Assembly (NCBI GenBank): GCA_017617035.1
Contig: JAFZWV010000006.1
Location: 1 to 64,000, forward strand
DNA: 64,000 nucleotides
Reading direction: 5' to 3'
Origin: Bacteroidales bacterium
GTDB taxonomy: Bacteria; Bacteroidota; Bacteroidia; Bacteroidales; UBA932
Shown here: piece by piece, positions 41,197-48,826 of the stretch
How positions within the stretch are numbered: the first letter of the stretch is position 1
How the letters are laid out: each line of letters starts with the position of its first letter
Made by a program: the position numbers and the translations under genes
Notes under the pieces: generated by a model
What the model was told of the DNA's origin: nothing
Database searches by the model: none
What the model saw: only the letters and a program-made list of their open reading frames with translations

Positions 41197-42528
41197 ATGA
41201 AAAAGTTTTTCATCATCGCAGCCCTCGCGCTTGTAGCAAGCGCAGCCTGCACAAAGTCCGAACTTAGCGACAACGCTAACCGTGATGTCGAGATCGGATT
41301 CCAGGTAGCCAGCTACTTGAATCAGACCAAGGCTGACAGCCATGACCACACAAGTTTCATCGACGAGCTCGCTGAACTTGGTGTTACCTCCAATCAGTCA
41401 TTCAATAGCCAGGCTTTCATCCTCGCTGCCCAGTCTGACGGTACCGTCGCTGATCCTGCAGCGTTCTTCTCTGCCGGAACCGGCAACGTCGAGACCATTA
41501 AGTACGACGGATCCAGCACATGGAAACCTGTTCACCCTTACTTCTGGCCCAAATCGCCCAAGAGTAGCATTACTTTCTTCTCCTGGTATGACTTCTCCGG
41601 TATGAACCCCACCATCGACGGTTATGCTACCGATGGCGGCGCTGTCACCCTCGCATGGACTGACCGTACCGTTGCCCTTAAGGACAATGTTATGTATGCA
41701 GATGCCGCTTACAAGTACAAGAAGAATGACAACAGCACTCAGAACCACAAACTCGATGGTGTTACCGAAGGTGTTCCCACCCTCTTCCACCACGCTCTCG
41801 CAAAGGTCCGCTTTACCGTTAAGCAGAACCCTATGAAGGAGCAGGATGGAACTACTGAGAACTACATCTTCTGGGATGTCACCCTTTCCGAGGTTGCTCT
41901 CTCTTCCGGCACCATCAAGAACAATGGCCAGTTCTCTCTTACCGAGACCAGCTCTACTACGGTAGCTTCCCAGGGTACTTGGACTCTGCCTACCAACAGC
42001 ATCTGGGCAGCTCCTACTGCAGCACAGACTTTCCTTACCACAAACCTTGGAAATGCGAGCGGCGATATCTTCGATACCGATGTCGCAAGAGGAGAGGATT
42101 CCAGCCACAACCCTGTTCTTCTTAAAGCAACTGTTGATACCCTTACCGGAAAGAACTTCATGGCGAAGAACTTCTTCACTGTTCTTCCTCAGGAGATCGG
42201 CGACGATGTAACCCTTACTTTCAAGTACACTATCAAGACTTATTACGGAACTGAAGCACAGCATACTGCCGGTACCGCTACCCTTATCTCGACCGAGACC
42301 ATCAATGTCAATGACCTTGGTCCCACCGTGGGCAACTTCGGCGCTCCTTATACCGACACCGGTATTCAGCTGAATGCTATCACCGGTGCTTGGAACAAGT
42401 GGCAGATGAACCATCAGTATGTCTACAACATTATCATCAACCCCAAGACATCTGAAATCAAGTACGACCCTGCAGTCGCAACTTGGGAAACCGAGGATAC
42501 TGTTAATCAGACTGTCCCTGCAGCTTAA
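41197..42528 (+). CDS. Fimbrillin-family lipoprotein 3
   Basis: 443 residues, largest of the tandem set before the last fimbrillin. Lipobox ASAAC, Cys18; IGFQVASYLNQTKADS with Thr-Lys at 44-45; YFWPKSPKSSITFFSWY (115-131); RTVALKDNVMYADAAY (157-172); GVPTLFHHALAKVRF (192-206). Ends NIIINPKTSEIKYDPAVATWE. Followed by GC-rich hairpin 2. Confidence 0.9.
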   Translation: MKKFFIIAALALVASAACTKSELSDNANRDVEIGFQVASYLNQTKADSHDHTSFIDELAELGVTSNQSFNSQAFILAAQSDGTVADPAAFFSAGTGNVETIKYDGSSTWKPVHPYFWPKSPKSSITFFSWYDFSGMNPTIDGYATDGGAVTLAWTDRTVALKDNVMYADAAYKYKKNDNSTQNHKLDGVTEGVPTLFHHALAKVRFTVKQNPMKEQDGTTENYIFWDVTLSEVALSSGTIKNNGQFSLTETSSTTVASQGTWTLPTNSIWAAPTAAQTFLTTNLGNASGDIFDTDVARGEDSSHNPVLLKATVDTLTGKNFMAKNFFTVLPQEIGDDVTLTFKYTIKTYYGTEAQHTAGTATLISTETINVNDLGPTVGNFGAPYTDTGIQLNAITGAWNKWQMNHQYVYNIIINPKTSEIKYDPAVATWETEDTVNQTVPAA

Positions 42529-42540
42529 TTGAACTTATGC

Positions 42541-42567
42541 CCCGGGGCGGTTGACCCTGCCCCAGGG
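42541..42567 (+). repeat. GC-rich hairpin 2 between fimbrillin genes
   Basis: CCCGGGGC pairs with GCCCCAGGG (one bulge) around GGTTGACCCT; preceded by GC and followed by TCC and AT-rich sequence. Lies 13 nt after the stop codon of fimbrillin 3. Confidence 0.75.
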
Positions 42568-42613
42568 TCCCAATAATTATTATTATATTTAACGGTTTAA
42601 TTATTTATTAAAA

Positions 42614-43759
42614 ATGAAAAAGCTTTTTATTATCGCAGCAGCTGCAGTCGCAGCACTTGCAGCTTGCACCAAGACCGAGGTTAACACCCCCGATCAGGCA
42701 ATTAACTTCAACGCGGCTAACTATATCAGCCGCGTGACCAAGGCCAATGTGACCTTTGGTACCGCCAACACTTTCAAGACCAATGCCTATGTTCACACCC
42801 TAGTGCTTAACGCAGGTACTCCCGAGGCCAGTATCCAGCAGATGATGTTCGACGAGACCGTCGCATGGAATGGCACCCTGAATCAGTGGCTTCCTTCCCG
42901 CACATATTTCTGGCCCAAGACCGGTTATGTGAACTTCTTCTCTTACGCTGGCTCTATCGACCCTACCGCAAAGGCAGAGAATTCACTCACCTACACTGGA
43001 GTCACCATCAATACCACTGATGATATTCTTGTGGCAGAGGCTGCTTATGAGCAGACCGGCAATCTTTCTACCTATCACATCGACAACGCAGGTGTGACCG
43101 GTGTTCCCACTCTTTTCCATCATATGCTCTCCAAGGTTTCCTTCAAGGTAAAACTTGATGCTACCGACGCATATGCAGGCATCCCCGAACATCCTGAGTA
43201 CTACTCATGGGAGATTGTCGTCAATGAGTCCAAGTTCGGTTATGTAAACAAGGGAACCGCTGAATTTACATTCGCAGACGGCCAGGGCGCAGATGTCGCA
43301 GCACCCGTTGGAAATCAGCAGCTCTGGAACGCTCCTACCGGAGATTTTGCATGGACTATCGTTGCCAACAACAAGGATTCCGAACTTGAATCTACCGTTA
43401 TCGGAGACGCCAACAAGATGACGGCTACCAACTCAGCCAAGGTTTCTGAGATTAAGACTCTCTTCGACGAGATTTCCGTTCTCCCTCAGGATCTTAATGA
43501 TACTGACGCTTGGGGTCAGTTCTCTCTTCAGTATACTATCAAGAGTACTTACGATGACTCTTCAAATCCTGCCAAGACCATCACTGAGGTTGTCACAGTT
43601 CCTCTTACCGACATCCTTACCTATGTTCCTTCCATCACTGGTTGGAAGATGAACTACAAGTACATCTACAACATTATCATCAAGCCCGGTGAGCCTGTCA
43701 AGTTCGATCCCGCAGTTGTTGAGTGGGAGGAAGAGACTGCTGCCGACAAGATTATCTAA
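42614..43759 (+). CDS. Fimbrillin-family lipoprotein 4
   Basis: 381 residues. Lipobox AALAAC, Cys18; INFNAANYISRVTKAN with Thr-Lys at 42-43; YFWPKTGYVNFFSYAGS; GVPTLFHHMLSKVSFKV. Ends NIIIKPGEPVKFDPAVVEWE. No hairpin follows; only 35 nt to the next gene. Confidence 0.9.
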   Translation: MKKLFIIAAAAVAALAACTKTEVNTPDQAINFNAANYISRVTKANVTFGTANTFKTNAYVHTLVLNAGTPEASIQQMMFDETVAWNGTLNQWLPSRTYFWPKTGYVNFFSYAGSIDPTAKAENSLTYTGVTINTTDDILVAEAAYEQTGNLSTYHIDNAGVTGVPTLFHHMLSKVSFKVKLDATDAYAGIPEHPEYYSWEIVVNESKFGYVNKGTAEFTFADGQGADVAAPVGNQQLWNAPTGDFAWTIVANNKDSELESTVIGDANKMTATNSAKVSEIKTLFDEISVLPQDLNDTDAWGQFSLQYTIKSTYDDSSNPAKTITEVVTVPLTDILTYVPSITGWKMNYKYIYNIIIKPGEPVKFDPAVVEWEEETAADKII

Positions 43760-43794
43760 GTTTAAACTAAGAAAACAGACAATTACATACAGTT

Positions 43795-44952
43795 ATGAAA
43801 AAGTATATCATTATCGTTGCAGCAGCCGTGATGGCTTTCGCAGCTTGTACTAAGAGTGAATTCTCCGGTAACGACAGGGAGATCAGCTTCCAGGTCGCTA
43901 ACCGCCTTCAGACCAAAGCCACCGGTGCTATCTATAACAACGGTGCCTTCGGTGCATATGCATGGTTCAATGGAATCAACGATTTTATGGTCAATGAGAA
44001 GGTTGACCTCATCAGCGCCGTTTGGAAGACAGCGGACCACACTTTCTACTGGCCTAAGACTGGAAATCTTGAGTTCATTTCCTACTCACCGTTCGAGGGT
44101 ACCAGCGATACTGCCGGTACCGTTCCTGCAGTGACCGCCAACACTATTACCTATACTGCATATACTGCAGCCGCTACCGACATTATGTATGCCGACAAGG
44201 TTAAGGTCACTTGCGCAACAGGCGCCAGCACCGACGAAATCACCGACGGTGCTGTGGATTCCGGTTACAAGGGTGTCCCCACTCTCTTCCGCCACGCTCT
44301 TGCTAAGCTCAGCTTCAAGATCAAGGCTAACTTTGTTCAGTACACAGATCCTACCACCAATACTACTACTAAATGGGATGTGACCGTGACCAGCGCCAAG
44401 ATCAGCGGCTTCAAGACCACCGGTAACTGCGCTCTCACCCTCAATGCCGACGGCAAATCCTGGGACAAGCCTCTGACTCAGGTTGCAAATCCTGACTACG
44501 ATTCTACTGATCCCGCTTCCGTCGAGTACTTTGACTACTATGTGTGGACAGGCCTCAGCGGCTCATCTGCAAACCAGGAGTTGGTTGACGATACCACCTA
44601 CCCTACCGGTGTGCTTCTTACCACTACCGCTCAGGATCTTGCTGCTGCCAATGGTTTCGTGATGCCTCAGATGCTTGCCTCTGATAGCCAGAAGCTGGAG
44701 CTCACCATCCACATCAAGACTTACCTTTCCAACGGTAAGACTATCGAAGAGGACTTCAATCCCACTATCGACATTAAGGATATCTCCAACCTTAAGGCTT
44801 GGCAGATGAACCAGAACATTGTTTACACCATCAATATCAAGCCGGTGGCTTACGTTTCCGACTACGATACTCCGAATGATGTAATCATCACCTTTGACCC
44901 TGCAGTAGCAGACTGGACAGACGTTTCCGCTTCGGCAACCATCCAGCTCTAA
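43795..44952 (+). CDS. Fimbrillin-family lipoprotein 5
   Basis: 385 residues. Lipobox AFAAC, Cys18; ISFQVANRLQTKATG with Thr-Lys at 40-41; FYWPKTGNLEFISYSPF; GVPTLFRHALAKLSFKI. Ends ITFDPAVADWTDVSASATIQ. GC-rich hairpin 3 follows. Confidence 0.9.
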   Translation: MKKYIIIVAAAVMAFAACTKSEFSGNDREISFQVANRLQTKATGAIYNNGAFGAYAWFNGINDFMVNEKVDLISAVWKTADHTFYWPKTGNLEFISYSPFEGTSDTAGTVPAVTANTITYTAYTAAATDIMYADKVKVTCATGASTDEITDGAVDSGYKGVPTLFRHALAKLSFKIKANFVQYTDPTTNTTTKWDVTVTSAKISGFKTTGNCALTLNADGKSWDKPLTQVANPDYDSTDPASVEYFDYYVWTGLSGSSANQELVDDTTYPTGVLLTTTAQDLAAANGFVMPQMLASDSQKLELTIHIKTYLSNGKTIEEDFNPTIDIKDISNLKAWQMNQNIVYTINIKPVAYVSDYDTPNDVIITFDPAVADWTDVSASATIQL

Positions 44953-44986
44953 TGCACCGCTAAACGATATAAGAAGCTTTTCATTG

Positions 44987-45015
44987 CCCGGGGCGCGGCT
45001 GACCCCGTCCCCGGG
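44987..45015 (+). repeat. GC-rich hairpin 3 between fimbrillin genes
   Basis: CCCGGGG / CCCCGGG stem around CGCGGCTGACCCCGT. Starts 34 nt after the stop of fimbrillin 5 and ends 14 nt before the start of fimbrillin 6, so it could also affect ribosome access. Confidence 0.75.
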
Positions 45016-45029
45016 TCCAAAGAAAGCAG

Positions 45030-46124
45030 ATGAAAGACATTAAGAACATATCTATCATCCTTCTGGCAGCAGCCCTTTCGATGGCGGCTTGTACCAGTGT
45101 GGAACCGGACAATCCATCCAATATAGTCCGTTTCCAGACTGCTAATTACAAGCCCGCCAAGGCCGCGTCTACTAAGGCTCCGGAAGACTACGCCGACTCT
45201 CATGCCGGTGTGCCGTTCGGTGTCTATGCGTGGTATAAGGCTGATGATCCAGCCGAGAATACGATCTTCATGAACAACCAAAAGGTGTCTTATAAAGCAG
45301 AAGATCACCTTTGGGCACCAGAAGGAACAACTTACTACTGGCCGACTGCCGGTAGCTTGGATTTCATCTGCTATTCGCCTTGGAGTGAGACGCCTCCAGT
45401 GATTGGCGAGAATAGCATAGTCTACACAGGTTGGAATGTCTACGCCAATCCTGATGTCGACCTGCTGTTCGCCGACAAGGCGACGGGCCTCTCGAGGAAC
45501 GCCCAAAACTATTACTACAACGGAGTGCCAGTTTTGTTCCGTCACTCCCTCGCGCGCGTGTACTTTATTATCAAGTTAGCGTACAGCGAAATAACCGCCG
45601 ATACCGGCGACAAGACCAAGTGGGAAGTTACGGTCAACCAGGTCACTCTCAAAGACCTTAAGACTACCGGAGATCTCACCCTCAACCTCGAGGAAGGGGA
45701 GTGGAAACAACCTGATAGCGGAGTGTGGACGCCCAATGACTCTAAGACAGATCTGTCGATTGATTGTTCGGGACTTACTGTGTTTGCCGATACAACCAGA
45801 CAGAAAGTCTGCGAGCCTTTCCTCGTGATGCCTCAGGCCCTCGATCAGGGCCAGAAACTGGCGCTTAACCTTACTATCAAGACATGGAGGGATACCGGTA
45901 GCGGATATCCTACAGAGCCATTCATTACGGAATCTGATGTGCTCGTTGATGCCGGTCTTGGAAGCACCTCCCTCACCAAATGGGGAATTAACCAGACTAT
46001 CAGGTATAATCTGGTACTCATACCTAGCCGTGCAGGTAGTATAGATACCCCGGCGGAAATCACCTTCGATCCGGCAGTATCTGAGTGGGAAAACATTAAT
46101 ACTGAAGCGGAAGTTTATTTATAG
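45030..46124 (+). CDS. Fimbrillin-family lipoprotein 6
   Basis: 364 residues. Lipobox SMAAC, Cys21; VRFQTANYKPAKAASTKAPE with Thr-Lys at 48-49 (slightly later than in the others); YYWPTAGSLDFICYSPW; GVPVLFRHSLARVYFII. Ends EITFDPAVSEWENI. The next gene starts 1 nt after its stop, without a hairpin. Confidence 0.88.
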   Translation: MKDIKNISIILLAAALSMAACTSVEPDNPSNIVRFQTANYKPAKAASTKAPEDYADSHAGVPFGVYAWYKADDPAENTIFMNNQKVSYKAEDHLWAPEGTTYYWPTAGSLDFICYSPWSETPPVIGENSIVYTGWNVYANPDVDLLFADKATGLSRNAQNYYYNGVPVLFRHSLARVYFIIKLAYSEITADTGDKTKWEVTVNQVTLKDLKTTGDLTLNLEEGEWKQPDSGVWTPNDSKTDLSIDCSGLTVFADTTRQKVCEPFLVMPQALDQGQKLALNLTIKTWRDTGSGYPTEPFITESDVLVDAGLGSTSLTKWGINQTIRYNLVLIPSRAGSIDTPAEITFDPAVSEWENINTEAEVYL

Positions 46125-46125
46125 T

Positions 46126-47223
46126 ATGAAGAAGTTTTTTGTGATTATTTTGGCGATGGCTTTGCTTATGGCAGCGTGCTCTACTGTAGAGCGCGATGAC
46201 TACGTCGTCGATAATCACATAACCTTCCAGACCGCAAATGCTCCCACTAAAGTAAGCGGACGAGTATTCCCATTCGATGAGACATTCTCCGTTTATGCAT
46301 GGACAAAAGCCTCTATTCTTCCCGACTTCCTGTTCATGGATAATGTGACCATCAAGTACGACGAAGAAAAGAGCACTTGGGTCCCTCAGGGCAATCCTTA
46401 TTATTGGCCCAGGAACGCTACCGTAGACTTCCTGGCTTATTATCCCACCGGCTTTGAGGGCTTGTCCGTAACGGCAGATAAGCTTACTTATACCGGTGTC
46501 GATGTACAGACACTTCAGCGTGATTTGATGTATTCCGAAAAGGCTGTTGGTTATACCAGCACTGTTACAGAAGTTGAAGACGGAATCAGCTCGGTGGAAG
46601 GCGTGCCTATCGTATTCCATCACTCCCTCTCGAAGGTTATGATAGTCGCTGAACTCGCATACAATCATAAGGTGGCAGACGATGGGACCGTTACCGATTG
46701 GGAAGTAAGCATCAATAGCGTAAAGGTCGACAGTATTTTCACTTCTGGAAGCGCTGAATTCGTATTGGCTGACACTCCGGACAGAGGCCTTGTTAGTTGG
46801 GTTAAACCTTCCGGTAATGTTTGGACTCACGATGATGCTGTAATGTCTGTCAGCGGCAGTGTTTCAGGAGATATTATACCGGGAAATACATACACTGTAA
46901 TTGATGCATTCTACGTTCTGCCGCAGGCTCTGACTGCCGGACACGACCAGAAGTTGACCATCAATCTCACGGTTAAAACAATACGCAACGGATCTGAGGT
47001 GTTGTCAGAGACCTTCAACCGTTCTGCATACCTGCATTCCAACGCCCTCCCGGCGTGGGAAATCAATCACGCATACACATATCGCCTCCTTCTCTGCCCG
47101 GCGTCCTCGAACGGCAACGGTGGAAGTGCCACCGATCCCGACCTCAGCGATGCGATTATTACATTTGCACCTTCTGTTGGTGGATGGCAGGGAATAGGCG
47201 TAGAAACCTCGATTGAATTTTAA
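46126..47223 (+). CDS. Fimbrillin-family lipoprotein 7
   Basis: 365 residues. Lipobox LMAAC, Cys18; ITFQTANAPTKVSGR with Thr-Lys at 41-42; YYWPRNATVDFLAYYPT; GVPIVFHHSLSKVMIVAEL. Ends ITFAPSVGGWQGIGVETSIEF. Starts 1 nt after the previous stop and ends 4 nt before the next start, so genes 6-8 are tightly coupled. Confidence 0.87.
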   Translation: MKKFFVIILAMALLMAACSTVERDDYVVDNHITFQTANAPTKVSGRVFPFDETFSVYAWTKASILPDFLFMDNVTIKYDEEKSTWVPQGNPYYWPRNATVDFLAYYPTGFEGLSVTADKLTYTGVDVQTLQRDLMYSEKAVGYTSTVTEVEDGISSVEGVPIVFHHSLSKVMIVAELAYNHKVADDGTVTDWEVSINSVKVDSIFTSGSAEFVLADTPDRGLVSWVKPSGNVWTHDDAVMSVSGSVSGDIIPGNTYTVIDAFYVLPQALTAGHDQKLTINLTVKTIRNGSEVLSETFNRSAYLHSNALPAWEINHAYTYRLLLCPASSNGNGGSATDPDLSDAIITFAPSVGGWQGIGVETSIEF

Positions 47224-47227
47224 GGAA

Positions 47228-48811
47228 ATGAAGAAGTCTGGAATCATACTGTTTGCATTTGCACTAATGACCTTGGGCTGTGTGAAGGACAAGGGCTTTG
47301 AAGCGGTATACGCCGACGAGTATATCTCGCTTGACGCGGCTCCGGGCGCGACTAAGGGCTTTCTTAATACCAATGGTCTTCTGGTCGATGGGACAAAGTT
47401 CCAGATGTTCGACTATCTGTCTGGTTATAACGGCACCATTAGCGGACATTCCCTAGGCGCTGAATTCGAGTACTTCTCCAATACACTGACCTATAAGTCC
47501 GATGCAACCGGCTGGAAATGGCTCTTCGGAAATGTCGCCAGTCCGGACAGCTACAAATGGACAAGAACGGGAACTCACCACTTCTTCGGGTGGATGCTTA
47601 AGGACGCTACCGGCGGCGCTTCGGATCTTCAGAGCGACACCTTCTTCAGCACCTGGACCCCGGGGACCAAGAGCCTTACTGTAGCAAAGACACTCACCAT
47701 CGATTCTCCTCAATACGATTTCCTGTATTCCGACGTCATCCCGGTAGATGTCATTGGAGATGGTATCCCGTCTTCTGTAGCCATACCGATGAGCCACCTT
47801 TTCGGTGCGATAGGTATAACAGTGAAGAATACCTCCGATCTGGATATTGTCGTCAACAGCATAAGGCTTAAGAATTTCCCCGCAAGCGGAACTGCGACCC
47901 TGACTTATGATATGGAGGATGGCGTGAACGTGGCTCATCCTAACCCCACCTCTGCTGGGATGTATTCCTATTGGGATAATCAGATTACGACTCCGTTCAC
48001 CTTGTACAATAAGGATCATGCCCAGGCGGGAAAGACATATGACGGACTGACGGGAACGGACATTACTTCCACCGGTCAACCCCAATTCAAGCTGGCCTGG
48101 CCTATGACTTTCGGCGCACTTGAACCCATCAAGGACCATGATGACGATGACGGTAATCCGGTCTGGACATCATCATCTCCTTTGATTGAAGTTAATTATT
48201 CGGAGGCAGGAGGATCCGCCGGTTCTACAACCTTCCGTTTCCCTAAGGCGGATAATGCAAAGGCAGCTATTTCAGCCGGTAAAAAGACTCAACTCAACCT
48301 GACTTTCGCCAATAAGCAGGTTATCCTGAGTTACGATTATCTTCCCTGGGACTATAAAGAATTCCCGATGGCTTTCGAGGAGGACGCTATCTCCACGACT
48401 CAGCTCAAGTTTACCGAGAATACTTTCATCTCACTTCCCAAAGTAACTGATGCGAGTGGTAAACATGATGTTATCCAGTTAACGGCTTCTTCTACCGAGG
48501 GAAGCTATATAGCAAAGGGAACCTTCAAGGCCTATACTCCGGTCAATGCCCGACTTATAGTTACTTTGGGCGGTAACGGAGAGGACTTTGAGGTAAGCCT
48601 TGACAGCGGAGACACGCAAACGGGCGGTAACTCATCCATTACGATTGACCCCCATCGCGACGGTGGACTTATCTCGCTTAGAATCAAGCCCCATGGTACT
48701 CCTAAGAGCGGTAGTAAGTGTTATCTTCACTTCTCTGTTCTTAATGGAAATCGTGAGTCAGATGCGGATACGGAAATCAACCGCGATAATTACATGATAG
48801 TCATACCTTAA
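47228..48811 (+). CDS. Large fimbrillin-like lipoprotein 8
   Basis: 527 residues from the ATG at 47228, preceded by AAGGAA; the in-frame TTG at 47213 would overlap the previous gene. Lipobox MTLGC, Cys18; DAAPGATKGFLN with Thr-Lys at 42-43. Family blocks are degenerate: TRTGTHHFFGWMLKD, VAIPMSHLFGAIGITVKN. An extra C-terminal domain of about 130 residues follows LPWDYKEFPMAFEED (SSTEGSYIAKGTFKAYTPVN). Probably a minor or adaptor subunit between the stalk and the tip. Confidence 0.83.
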   Translation: MKKSGIILFAFALMTLGCVKDKGFEAVYADEYISLDAAPGATKGFLNTNGLLVDGTKFQMFDYLSGYNGTISGHSLGAEFEYFSNTLTYKSDATGWKWLFGNVASPDSYKWTRTGTHHFFGWMLKDATGGASDLQSDTFFSTWTPGTKSLTVAKTLTIDSPQYDFLYSDVIPVDVIGDGIPSSVAIPMSHLFGAIGITVKNTSDLDIVVNSIRLKNFPASGTATLTYDMEDGVNVAHPNPTSAGMYSYWDNQITTPFTLYNKDHAQAGKTYDGLTGTDITSTGQPQFKLAWPMTFGALEPIKDHDDDDGNPVWTSSSPLIEVNYSEAGGSAGSTTFRFPKADNAKAAISAGKKTQLNLTFANKQVILSYDYLPWDYKEFPMAFEEDAISTTQLKFTENTFISLPKVTDASGKHDVIQLTASSTEGSYIAKGTFKAYTPVNARLIVTLGGNGEDFEVSLDSGDTQTGGNSSITIDPHRDGGLISLRIKPHGTPKSGSKCYLHFSVLNGNRESDADTEINRDNYMIVIP

Positions 48812-48826
48812 AAAATAAGAACACTT

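Noticed and set aside
41123..45015. The GC-rich hairpins as a CRISPR array or IS ends
   Set aside because: Spacing is over 1 kb with genes in between, and no repeats of constant length or cas or transposase genes are present.
47213..47227. TTG start for the eighth fimbrillin
   Set aside because: The ATG at 47228 has a better ribosome site and gives a normal signal peptide.
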